64,000 nt of DNA from positions 144,711,074 through 144,775,073 of the forward strand of contig OX336391.1 in the NCBI GenBank assembly GCA_946902985.2, written 5' to 3'. The notes below the pieces were generated by a model. The model saw only the letters and a program-made list of their open reading frames with translations, had not been told where the DNA came from and made no database searches. The position numbers were made by a program, and so were the translations under genes. Source of the stretch: Meconema thalassinum (Eukaryota; Arthropoda; Insecta; Orthoptera; Tettigoniidae). This document shows positions 10,440-20,511 of the stretch, piece by piece (position 1 is the first letter of the stretch; every line of letters starts with the position of its first letter).

Positions 10440-10820
10440 CATAATTCATTTGATGGACTCAGACATCGTTGTCACTCAGCCCCGTCTATTTTGGTGTGCG
10501 AGTGTAAACTTTTCTCTGATAACCTGTGTTAATGTGATGGCTGTGTTGATGTGTGCATTTGTAATTAATGTGGGGTATGGGGAGTTAACGACCGAGGCTT
10601 TAAGTTAGGAACTATCCCGGTATTTGCCTGGATTGGAAGTGGGAAACCACGGAAAACCAAATCCAAGATTGTTGAGATGGGAATCAAACTTTGCTCTTCT
10701 TAGTTTTGCCTCACGAGTGCGCCCCGTTACAGTCCTCAGACCAGAATTAAATTTCTTGGCAGAGCGGGGATCGAACCTGGAATCCGGGGCAATAGCTCAG
10801 AATGTAGCCTTAAGAGTGGG
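10440..10820 (-). mobile_element. SINE-2, minus copy in duplication unit 2
   Basis: Paralogous to 9255-9625 by duplication. It keeps GGTTTTCCGTGGTTTCCCAC and a box-B-like GGTTCGATCCCCGC on the minus strand, here better preserved than in unit 1. Confidence 0.75.
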
Positions 10821-10963
10821 CTTCCCTGTGTTAATACGATCTTTGACAAGCACTGAACATATAATTCTAAAACTCCCTCCATTACTGTGGCTGGCGAAGT
10901 GAGTCTATTCTCATTCCAGTAGTGGCGAAGTGATTCTATGCTCCCTTGCATAATTTACTGTCA

Positions 10964-11195
10964 TGGAAATGCAAAGTATTGTACCTTCAACAGGTGATGA
11001 AAATTCATTATTTACAGCAATTTCATTCTGTTTATTTCAAAATGAAGATCGTCATCCTGAGTTGGGTTTGCAAGCAAATTGCAAAAATTGCAAGGATTTT
11101 ATTATTGGCGATCAGTCTCATCGCATTCTCATCAGCAACCAACTTGAGAATGGAAGTATTCATTGTATATGTGAATATTATTGTTTATTGATTAT
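10964..11195 (+). pseudogene. Helentron OTU-like domain remnant
   Basis: Encodes MEMQSIVPSTGDENSLFTAI, then SFCLFQNEDRHPEL and FIIGDQSHRI. The pattern G-D-x-N-x-L-F resembles the N-terminal part of OTU cysteine proteases, which occur in many animal Helitron-like proteins. The usual catalytic Cys of N-C-L-F is Ser here (codon TCA), so protease activity is not expected. Frame decays after about 75 codons. Confidence 0.65.
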
Positions 11196-11429
11196 TTGTT
11201 TAGAGTACATAACAATGGGTCTAACCACGCAGTTGATTTTGGCAATGGAAGTAAATTATTATTTGCCATTTAATATTTGACGGCTGCGTTGATTCAGGCC
11301 ACTATAGTGTTATTTAAAATGATGTTAATTTGGGCAGAAATGCTGCTATAAATAAACCCATTTGACGAAATAGAACATAACGGGAAATCGGAGAAAAATA
11401 CGAAGCCACTATTAAAATCCAATATAAAT

Positions 11430-11612
11430 ATGGCATTTCAGAAACAATTCCAGATACTATGCCGTTACAGTTTAGGGTCCTTGACGAACAAATGTAAACA
11501 TTGTTCTGCACTGCATTTCTCTTGCGAGAAATCTACACTTGGTTACTTTGACCTTTGCTGTTGTAATGGTAAAATTAATCTGAATAAATATAAAATATTT
11601 GACAGTCTTTAA
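11430..11612 (+). pseudogene. Helentron zinc-binding region before the Rep domain
   Basis: Encodes NKCKHCSALHFSCEKSTLGY, then CCCNGKINL. This matches the conserved C-x2-C-x3-x-F/W...CC-x2-GK-x-x-L segment just upstream of Helitron_like_N in Helitron/Helentron proteins. In Helitrons this region is thought to bind DNA. The frame is open only locally. Confidence 0.75.
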
Positions 11613-11681
11613 CAATTATTTTTCACTGGAGATGATATCTCAAGGAATTTCAGAGAGACTAATCGGCAGTACAATGCTATG

Positions 11682-11795
11682 TCCTTCGTTTCATTTGGTG
11701 CCAATGTTACTGTGCCACACGCACACGGTCCACATTGTTTTAAAATGTATGGAATTGCACATCATCGCATTTCTTCGTTATATTCCAAAAATATA
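11682..11795 (+). pseudogene. Helentron Helitron_like_N remnant
   Basis: Encodes SFGANVTVPHAHGPHCFKMY followed by GIAHHRISSLYSK. This matches the start of the Helitron_like_N domain (aSmga...gpyvFkihGqiyHrI). The HUH nickase motifs and two catalytic tyrosines would lie downstream but are deleted: the sequence jumps within about 30 bp to C-terminal helicase sequence. Confidence 0.8.
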
Positions 11796-11799
11796 AGCG

Positions 11800-12255
11800 A
11801 TGGTTTGCGGTCAGTTGTATTAGACTCATCAGAGTTCTTGAATTCCTTGGAACTAAACGACTGGCCGCCACATACTCCAAACGCTTGGCCCGTTATGCTG
11901 CTTAGAAATCTGAACGTTTCCCAAGGACTCCTAAATGCAACCATATTGCTTGGATTTGGAAATAATAGGTGCAGTTAAAATTAGGCAGAGAGGTCTAATC
12001 CTTCGACTTGATTTAACACCATCCGATAAAACACTATCATTTTCTTTTAAGAGACAATATTTTCCAATTCATTTGGCATACTTTATCACAATCAATAAAG
12101 CTCAAGGGGAAACTCTCGAACGTATAGGCCTCAATTTGCCCCAACAATTTTTCAGTCATGGCCAGCAGTATTTTGCAATGTTGAGAGTGCAATCTTTTGA
12201 CGCCCTCATAGTTTCAATAGAGTCAAAAAATAATCGTACAAAGAATGTACAGTAG
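11800..12255 (+). pseudogene. Helentron PIF1-like helicase C-terminus
   Basis: Encodes SSEFLNSLELNDWPPHTPNA and PVMLLRNLNVSQGLLNAT, then, after a frameshift near 11945-11965, IGAVKIRQRGLILRLDL, FKRQYFPIHLAYFITINKAQ, GETLERIGLNLPQQFFSHGQ and MLRVQSFDAL. These match PIF1-family helicase motifs V and VI of Helitron RepHel (PVMLLRNL, F-x3-INK-x-QGqT, lp.pvFsHGQlYVA.SRv.s). Walker A and B are in the deleted part, so the product would be dead. Confidence 0.88.
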
Positions 12256-12404
12256 GCCTATATAAGAAAATTCTTCAGTAAATATTTTTCTATTGACCGT
12301 CATGTTTTGACGGGTTTCAACTAGTATAAAATTATTTCATTAATATAATAAGAAAGATTTTTCGCCGCAATCGACTGTTGGCAGTCTCTTCGGCGATTGC
12401 TTGT
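12256..12404 (+). mobile_element. 3' terminus of the Helentron
   Basis: A hairpin with stem GCAATCG / CGATTGC (12368-12400) is followed by TTGT at 12401-12404. The non-autonomous HINEs here end the same way, with a hairpin then CTTGT. I infer that this is the 3' end of the decayed autonomous element. Confidence 0.5.
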
Positions 12405-12424
12405 ATAAGTTGGTGAATTATTTT

Positions 12425-12489
12425 TAGCCTACTTTTCACATTTTGCAAAAATGAGGAAAAAGTAGACTTATGAGATCGATCCGGGAAAA

Positions 12490-12537
<48 letters not shown>

Positions 12538-13859
12538 CTTCTGTCTGTCTGTCTGGCTGTGTGTGTGTCCCCCCCTATCAACTCCTAAACGGCGGCAGCA
12601 ATCAAAACCAAATTTAGTATGAGTAAAGATGTGCACAGGAATATCTCACGTCCATATTTGAAAATGATGTCAGTGCTACCAACTGCTGAAAAAATGCACT
12701 AGAAATTTGAGCTCCATGTTGGATATCTTCCAAGGTATTCATGGGAGCTATTCCAAAATTGGCACACATGTAGATAAGACTATTTCAGTTTAATTTCCAG
12801 GAGGCCAACCATGACCGTGTTGCCAAACTAATTTTAAGCCCTCTGATAGGTCCAATGTTTAAATGCATATAACTTCTACACTATCAATTGGATTTCAACC
12901 AAATTTTGTATGTAATATCTGTACATAAACAGATATGACTGAGCATATTCTTAAGGCCACCAGGGCTGCCAACTGTTAATAATTGCTATCTCTATTTTTT
13001 CATCCAAATACCTATATATCAGAAAGTATGCAAGCCAACAGCTTTAAACTACGCACACGTATATTCTGACATTTTAGATTAATTTGGAGTAACTTACATA
13101 CGTCAGTTCTACCAACATGATTATAAACCTGCTGATAGTACCAATTTTTAAATACACACAACTTCTATACTATCAGATGGATTTCAACCAAATTTCGTAT
13201 GTGCTATGTGTACCATAACAGATATTACTATTAGTATTGTTAAGAGCAATCAGGGCTGCCAACTGTTAATAAATGCTGTCTATATTTTTTTAACCTAATA
13301 TCAATATATCAGAAAGTATGCAAGCCAACAGCTCTATACTTTGCACACGTATAGCACCTGACATTCTAGATTAATTTGGAGTAATTAATACAAGGCAGTG
13401 CTGCCAACATGATTCTATGCCTGCTGATACGTCCAATTTTAAAATACATGTAACTTATATACTAACAAATGTATTTCATCCAAAATTGGCACAACAAGAT
13501 ATCATAATATTTCAGATTATTTCTGACCAGCACACGCATGACATTGTTGGCAGCATGCTTTTACGCGTGCTGATAGATCCAATGTCTAACTGCATGTAAC
13601 GTCCATTGGATTTCAACCAAATTTTGTATTCTGTACCTTAAGACTAAGAAAATGAATATGGAACTACGAATATATTCAGTCACCAGGGCTGCCAACTGTA
13701 GTGCTCTATTAGGCTACATTATACCAGGTATATTTTGAACTAATTAGATATTTCAATATTACCACCTTAATTTCGTAATTATTCTAGATAGGTTCATATT
13801 CTGTAGAATAATCATTGGCATGAAAAGTAGGCTGTATAGTTCTTCACGGAACTTCTTGT
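12425..13859 (+). mobile_element. HINE-b copy 1 (Helentron-associated element)
   Basis: The 5' end is TAGCCTACTTTTCAC, then ATGAGGAAAAAGTAGACTTA, then (GTCT)n at 12490-12555 and a C-tract. The interior is about eight modules of about 145 bp (GCCAAC landmarks at 12679, 12823, 12969, 13112, 13259, 13404, ~13549, 13692). The 3' end is GAAAAGTAGGCT, a hairpin AGTTCttcacgGAACT and TTCTTGT. The 5' CCTACTTTTC pairs with the 3' GAAAAGTAGG. This is the DINE-1/HINE layout known from Helentrons. No protein is encoded. Confidence 0.85.
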
Positions 13860-15250
13860 TAGCCTACTTTTCGCATTTTGCAAAAATGAGGAAAAAGTAG
13901 ACTTATGAGATCGATCCGGGAAAATGTCTGTCTGTCTGTCTGTCTGTCTGTCCTTCTGTCTGTCTGGCTGGCTGTGTGTCCCCCCCCCCCCCTATCAACT
14001 CCTAAACGGCTCCAGCAATCAAAACCAAATTTAGTATGAGTAAAGATGTGCACCGGAATAGCTCACGTCCATATTTGAAAATGATGTCAGTGCTACCAAC
14101 TGCTGAAAAAACGCACTAGAAATTTGAGCTCCATGTTGGATATCTTGCAAGGTATGCATGGGAGCTATTCCAAAATTGGCACACATGTAGATAATACTAT
14201 TTCAGTTTAATTTCCAGGAGGCCAACCATGACAGTGTTGCCAAAATAATTTTAAGCCTTCTGATAGGTCCAATGTTTAAATGCATATAACTTCTACACTA
14301 TCAATTGGATTTCAACCAAATTTTGTACGTAATATCTGTACATAAACAGATATGACTGAGCGTATTATTAAGAGCCACCAGGGCTGCCAACTGTTAATAA
14401 TTGCTCTCTCTATTTTTTTATCCAAATACCAATATATCAGAAAGTATGCAAGCCAACAGCTTTAAACTATGCACACGTATATTCTGACATTTTAGATTAA
14501 TTTGGAGTAACTTATATACGTCAGTTCTACCAACATGATTATAAGCCTGCTGATAGTACCAATTTTTAAATAAATGTAACTTCTATACTATCAGTTGGAT
14601 TTCAACCAAATTTCGTATGTGCTATGTGTACCATAACAGATATGACTATAAGTATTGTTAAGAGCAATCAGGGCTGCCAACTGTTAATAAATGCTGTCTA
14701 TATTCTTTTTACCCTAATATCAATATATCAGAATGTATGCAAGCCAACAGCTCTATACTTTGCACACGTATAGCACCTGACATTCTAGATTAATTTGGAG
14801 TAATTAATACAAGGCAGTGCTGCCAACATGATTCTATGCCTGCTGATATGTCCAATTTTAAAATACATGTAACTTCTATACTAACAAATGGATTTCATCC
14901 AAAATTGGCACAACAAGATATCATAATAATTCAGATTATTTCTGACCAGCACACGCATTACATTGTTGCCAACATGCTTTTACGCGTGCTGATAGATCCA
15001 GTGTCTAACTGCATGTAACGTCCATTCGACTTCAACCAAATTTTGTATTCTGTACCTTAAGAGGTGGAACTAAGAATATATTCAGTCACCAGTGCTATAT
15101 TAGGCTTCATTATACCAGGTATATTTTGAACTAATTAAATATTTCGGTATTACCAACTTAATTTTGTCATTATTCTAGATAGGTTCATATACTGTAGAAT
15201 AATCATTGGCATGAAAAGTAGGCTGTATAGTTCTTCACGGAACTTCTTGT
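13860..15250 (+). mobile_element. HINE-b copy 2, fused head to tail to copy 1
   Basis: Starts at the base after copy 1 ends (TAGCCTACTTTTCGC) and ends with the same hairpin and TTCTTGT. It is highly similar to copy 1 over the whole length, with a shorter (GTCT)n (13926-13970). No host base lies between the copies, which is typical of tandem Helitron/Helentron arrays. Confidence 0.87.
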
Positions 15251-15337
15251 GAAATTACTGTTATGAAATAAGTTTGGGATTGTAGAAGATTGAATTATTT
15301 GCTTTATTTCGGGGAATACACAGTTGTCATAGCAGAC

Positions 15338-15410
15338 ACGCTCTCTTAGCCTGGTGGTATGGCTTTAATAAGTAGCATGCGCCATGGCCGGCGTTGGCAA
15401 CGACTTCAGT

Positions 15411-15440
<30 letters not shown>
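15338..15440 (+). repeat. SINE-like fragment with (AAT)n tail
   Basis: A degenerate GCCTGGTGGTATGGC segment precedes nine AAT units (15412-15440). No complete head can be drawn. Confidence 0.35.
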
Positions 15441-15443
<3 letters not shown>

Positions 15444-16173
15444 GTTGGGTGTTGAAAAATGTTTCGGTTTTATTTGGTTAACTTTAGGAAGGAAGGAAGA
15501 CCTCTAATATGTTGATTTTAGCCTATTTTCAATTTTGAAAAAATAGGCTTATGAGATCACCTTTTGTCCGTGTGTGTGTGCGTGTGTGTGTGTGAGGTGT
15601 GTGTGTGTGTGTGTGTGTGTGTCCCTAATAAAATCTAAACGGCTGGAGCGATTTCAATGAAACTCGGTAAGTTCATAGCGCTATTTCCGGCGACCTCGTC
15701 CGTGCCCTTAAAATTTGGTTGCGTCTCACCAATCCAACATGGCGGCTGTGCGAAATATTTCACTAGCATTCAATATCTCCGAAACTATTACCGATATCGC
15801 CCTGAAATTGTGTACTGTGATAAAGGGCACTACTAGAAGTTTACCTAGGAGACTTTCAAAAACCTGGTGACTACAAAACCAACATGGCGGCCAAGCGAAG
15901 TTGAGACTTTTAAATAGACTTTTCTCGCGATTTAACTATCCAAACGTAATGAAACTTGGTACAGCAATTGTTTACACACATTGTAATGCATGGAAGTCTA
16001 ATTTAGTTCAATTGTTTACATAACCTGAAAATGGCGGCTGTGCGAAATATTTCACTGACATTCTATATCTCCGAAACTATTACAGATATCACCCTGCAAT
16101 TTTTTACGGTGATAAAGGGTACTGATACAAGTTTACCTATGTATATTTGAGGAGCCTATTTCCAAAAGTCGAC

Positions 16174-17943
16174 ATGTGCATTTTTTAAGTTATTGAGGAA
16201 AAAGAAAAAAACGCAAAAACGGTAAAATTCAGGAAATGTTATGTTACTCTTGGTACAAACTCTAACATATACATAACATAAACATAAAAAATAGGTCCAG
16301 AGGTAGATTCAGCAATGTGTTTAGGAGATATTTAGCATTAAAATTCGCAGATGTCGGATTTTGGAAGTAAGTTAATGGAAAATCGTATTTTGGAACGAAC
16401 TTCTAGCATATGACGAGTTTTGGAACAAAACATGGATTTTGCTTAACAAGCATTTTAAGCCACATAATGTTGTTATGCACTCCTAATTTAATAAATACAC
16501 AAAATTTACAATGAACTCATGTTTCTAGCAAATTAGATTAAATAAAATAGTATGCAGTAACAAAATAATACACAAGAAGTAATAAGTCACATAGATTAGA
16601 TTCTCAAGTCGTCATCCTCCTCCTGGGGTTCACAAACAAGATCGTCTTCCACATGTTTTCTGGATCCATGACTTTCTCGTAATATTGAAGTTCTTCATTA
16701 TTTTTCCACTCTTCCCCGTAGTGAAGTGTTAGTAGTTTGTTCACATCATTCATCTTCTCTTCTTTGACGCCTACTCCAAGAGGCAACTGAACTTTCTCGA
16801 AAGGTACCGTTTTTCGCTTTTTAGTTATCCCTTTGAAATCAATTAAGTCACTCGTATAATTTTGCTCTCCACGAAGAAGAGTAGAGGATTTTACTTTCCT
16901 AAACACGAATCTCTTGCAGGATTGAATTCTGAAATTGGACGCTACTTTTCCAGTCATACACCGGACAATCAACACCTAACGTGTTCACTGTGCCAAAGTG
17001 CATGACAATTTGAGTGTAGGTGTCTGGTTTTACAATAGTGTCTCGCACTTTAATCTCCTTTTCAATTCTTTTCTCCCGAAGACTCGGTCTGGGGGTATGA
17101 AGGAGTGTCCTACAACGGGAAATACTATCTCCACTTCTTTAACTTGTGCAGGCAAATCATTATACAGCCAATAGGAAACCATTCCAATCATGATACTATT
17201 TTTATTTTGACCTCCACAACTGTCAGAAACCAAATTAACTTCTGTGATACCTGTAAGATCAATATGATTAAATCTGTCATAAACACAGGAATCTATTTCG
17301 TTAGATCCTTTTGGACGAGAAGATTCCAGCCACTGGTATATAAAGGTGCTTCGTGTAGTTTGACGCTCACGCGATATTCGTACACAGATTGTGAAATTCT
17401 ACATATACAATTGTATGGAGTAATACGTGGCTTGATCTGGTAATTTTGGAAGGGGGTACATTTTTATTTTTACTGTACTTGCTACGAGTATCTCCTCCTC
17501 GTTTATCTATAGGCAACAAATACTGCGTTGAAACAGTGCATTGTCACGTTAGAACGAACATGGCGGGAACACTTAGAAAGAAGTTAATTGGCGCGGACAT
17601 TGCTAAGTACTACAATCAAAAGTTCGCGGGAAACACTGTCTCGAAGTAAAGCAACAGGAATGTCGAGTATTGGAACACACTTCGGAAGTTGCATCAACTT
17701 TCTTATGCAAAGTGTCGGATTTAGGAACGAAGTGCAGATGTCGGATTATGGAAATAACTTAACAATGCAGATATCGAGATTTGGAAATAAAGTCAAACTT
17801 TAATATTGATTTTTAACCACAAAAATCGTGTTTTGGAACATCTTCCACCATCCATTTGATGCGTTTCTCCAAGATGAATATGAAATTTAAAAAATCTACT
17901 TTCTGTAAAAAATGTCAGATGTCGGCTTTTGGAAATAGGCTCC
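16174..17943 (-). mobile_element. TIR DNA transposon with DUF7869-like transposase remnant
   Basis: Ends are inverted repeats of about 26 bp: GAGGAGCCTATTTCCAAAAG + YCGACAT on both strands. The empty site in the homologous HINE at 54350-54375 reads TGTATATTTCATAAAC, so ATTT was duplicated (a 4-bp TSD). Both ends hold repeated subterminal motifs of the form GTCGGATTTTGGAA (for example near 16351, 17720 and 17742, with looser variants near 16387, 16417, 17660, 17770 and 17828), plausible transposase-binding sites. I cannot assign the superfamily. Confidence 0.82.
16604..17420 (-). pseudogene. DUF7869-like transposase, frameshifted
   Basis: In the order seen on the minus strand: a block ending YQWLESSRPKGSNEIDSC, then VNLVSDSCGGQNKNSIMIGM, VVGHSFIPPDRVFGR, a 1-nt frameshift near 17060, then KPDTYTQIVMHFGTVNTLGV, a second frameshift near 16950, and a C-terminal KKRKTVPFEKVQLPLG block. 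S-D-x-C-G-G-Q-N-K-N and G-H-S-x-x-P-x-D are the conserved core of the insect DUF7869 family, which resembles an RNase-H/DDE-type nuclease core. The stop lies near 16604. It sits inside the TIR element and is most simply its transposase. Function is inferred from context. Confidence 0.75.
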
Positions 17944-18879
17944 TCATTTCATAAACATGTAAAGTACAAAACGAACATGGCGACCAAGCGAATTTGAAAT
18001 ATTTTAATAGACTTTTCTCGTGATTTAACTCTCTGAGCGCCGTGAAATGTGGTACAGTAAATGATTTTGCAGTTTGTAATGCACTGCCATCTAACTTAAT
18101 TCAATTGTTTATATAACCTCAAGATGGCGGCTGTGCGAAATTTTAAAATTAAGTTTTTATTTCTTGTGTCGTAATCATGCGATCGAAGTGAAAGTTTGAA
18201 TAATGAACCTAGGCAATAATTGTCTTTGAATGGTACATAACTCCATGGCCTATACACATAACAATCCTAAATGGCGAGCTTCCGAAATATTTAGACGGTT
18301 CTCAATATCTATGAATCTTTTACAGCAACCAAACTGATTTTTTATGTTCATAGAGACTATGAACATATGTTCACCTATAGGACTTTCAGTAACCTGGTAA
18401 GCACAAATCCAACATGGCGGCGACGCGATGTATAAATATTTAAATGGACTTTTCTCGCGAATTAACTATCCGAGTGCCGTGAAACGTTGCACGTTAAATG
18501 CTTATACAAATGTTGATCCACTGGCATCTAATTTATTTCAATTGTTTTTCATAATCACAAGATGGCTGCTGTGCGTAATTTTAAAATCTCGTTTTTACTT
18601 CTTGTGTTCTAATCATGCGATTGAAGTTTGAATACCACACGTACACAATAATCTTAATGTAATAGTACAAAAATAAGAATCCAACCTGGCGACCATCTGA
18701 AATATTTAGATGGTTCTCAATATCTACGAATCTGTTACAGCAATTAAACTGAAATTTTGTATGTTGATAGAGGCAATTATCATGAGCAGGATATATGAAA
18801 ATAGGCTGTATAGTTCTTCACGGAACTACTTGTAGTAGGTATTAAGGTAACATAATACATTGATTTTAATAAGCCTCAG

Positions 18880-19221
18880 TGAGAATTGAACGAAAAAAGA
18901 GATGAGAATACGTTAGATATGTGATTTCAATTTAGGTGCCCTGGGATCGGCCAATGGAGCCAATGGAGCCCTCTGATTATTTGCACGAATCTTCTTCTAG
19001 AAGTATTTCCGAGTCGAGTTCCACGGCCTTCTAATTTAAATTTCACTGCCTGGCCTAGTGTCATAGTAGAGTAATCGAGGAGGCCATGGTCAAATACAAG
19101 GCATTCTCTGCGTCTCATGCGCTCTGTTCAGTACATAAAACTGGCGAAATCTGGACAGATATTTATGAATATTTATGTTCGAACATAAAATAGTTATAAT
19201 AAGTATGGTCGAACATAAACA
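18880..19221 (+). mobile_element. MITE-M copy 1, 3' part
   Basis: Matches the reverse strand of 20512-20665 (TAGTGTCATAGTAG, GAGGAGGCC, ACTGGCGAAATCTGG, GATATTTATGAATATTTATG) and ends GTCGAACATAAACA, the inverted terminal motif of the family. The left end is not resolved. Confidence 0.6.
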
Positions 19222-19250
19222 GTCGTATGCAACTCGGCTATAATGTCAAT
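19222..19250 (+). repeat. Foldback element F, truncated copy
   Basis: GTCGTATGCAACTCGGCTAT AATG is the first arm of the foldback at 51396-51524; the second arm is missing. Confidence 0.5.
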
Positions 19251-20384
19251 TGGATTATATTTAAAATCATGTCTTCGCACTCTCCCTATTCTTATGTCCG
19301 GTGGTGCAAGAATGAGTGGTGTGATAATGACTTCGATTACTGTAGTGTTTACGGCCGCTTGTTTAGGCAGATGAAGCAGGTATTTTGGTCGCTTCCCGCC
19401 CGTATCTTACGGCGAGGTGGGAGTGGGGAACGGACCAGGCGGCAGAGCAGCGGTGGTGTGGATGGAGCGAACAGTGCGCTCTTGTGCCGGAGCACAGTAA
19501 CATCATCCATGGTGTGTTCGCGAGTGGCCCCGCATGTGCCTGACTCCCAGCCGCGTGTCCGTATCGTACGCCTTCCCTCACTTCATGCCTTCCTAGTTTT
19601 TGCGTGTGTCAAACTCAAATAAAATACCTCATGTTTCTCTTAATTAGGTTATTGCGATATCTCAGTCATTGCGACTGTTATATTAAGCTGATGGTAAGAG
19701 AGCTTTAAAAAAATTGATTGATGATCATTTGAAGATCATCAATCATTTATGTATATAATATTCGTGTGTTTAAAAGTGAAAGTGCCTAATGATCTGTGCT
19801 GTTTGTTGTTTCTTATTAGAGGCAAGTGTAAATATGCTAATACCTATTAGCAGTAAGTAGGGAAGTCCAGTTTTAAATGCCGAGTGGATTGCTTCAGTAG
19901 ACTATTTTTTAATACATCTGTGAACCCGAGACGGACAAGTGTAGACTAATCTCCTGGTAAGATCAATATTAGTGCTTAGATATTTAAAAAAATTACCATG
20001 AAAAATTTTAAATCTTTGTTACAGTTAAAGACCGTTAATATGTTGACTCATTTATTAATATTATTGGCGATTTAGCATTTGTACTAAGGGGCCCAACTAC
20101 TAGGTTATCGGATAATTAGATATTATAGGCTACTTCTAGTTTACAGGTTAGAATGCAATGCCTTCCCGATAATTTGGCTCCCACTGGATACAGAATGGAC
20201 TTTTTTACGTTTTGTGTCTGGAAAGTTACAGTAGCCTACCTTTCTATTCTTTTATTTGTGGTTATGCAAACAAACGAAATTTATAGCCGTCAGCTTCTCA
20301 AGTACGTCGAACTATGTGGTGTAGAGACCCTCATTGTCATTACATACTGTTTGCCTGAATATCTTACCTTACACACACATAATA
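19251..20384. other. No supported gene; GC-rich island at 19360-19590
   Basis: The island is locally GC- and CpG-rich with overlapping open frames on both strands (131 and 72 codons). Neither has recognisable domains, and bidirectional openness is expected from low stop-codon density. AATAAA lies just after at 19619. It could be a promoter or 5' UTR of an unrecognised transcript. The remainder is AT-rich and featureless. Confidence 0.35.
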
Positions 20385-20511
20385 GTACATTATGCAACAA
20401 GCCTGTAATGGCAATAATTAAGGCACGAGTATGTTTATAAAACGAGAGAAGCGAGTTTTATAATTTCCATACGAGTGTCTTAATTACCATTTTAGGCGAA
20501 TTGCATACGAC
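20385..20511 (-). repeat. Foldback element F, complete copy
   Basis: Arms of about 60 bp (CATTATGCAACAAGCCTGTA versus its complement near GGCGAATTGCATACGAC) fold with only a few bases of loop around AACGAGAGAAGCGAG. Homologous to 51396-51524 in the opposite orientation. Confidence 0.7.

Larger units (their letters stand above)
9241..11612 (+). repeat. ~1.2-kb tandem segmental duplication
   Basis: Landmarks recur in the same order: AACATAATTCGTTTGA (9245) and AACATAATTCATTTGA (10438); GATCAGTCTCATCGCATTCTC (9930 and 11110); AAATGTAAACATTGTTCT (10234 and 11490). Offsets are about 1180-1256 bp. The unit includes a minus-strand SINE-2 and the Helentron N-terminal region, so the SINE was inserted before duplication. 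Confidence 0.85.
15519..18833 (+). mobile_element. HINE-a copy with a nested DNA transposon
   Basis: The 5' end is TAGCCTATTTTCAATTTTG with GGCTTATGAGATCACC and (GT)n. The 3' end is GAAAATAGGCTGTATAGTTC then TTCACGGAACTACTTGT. Modules carry AACATGGCGGC-type motifs (ATG near 15739, 15889, 16032, 17977, 18123, 18414 and 18561). It is interrupted at 16174-17943 by a TIR transposon; removing that restores the module seen intact at 54350-54400. Confidence 0.88.

Noticed and set aside
17446..17803. Plus-strand ORFs of 67 and 71 codons in the DUF7869-like transposon
   Set aside because: They overlap subterminal repeats and lack domains; the transposase remnant is on the minus strand.
19227..19622. 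131-codon ORF as a host gene
   Set aside because: No domain, opposite strand also open, and composition explains the openness.
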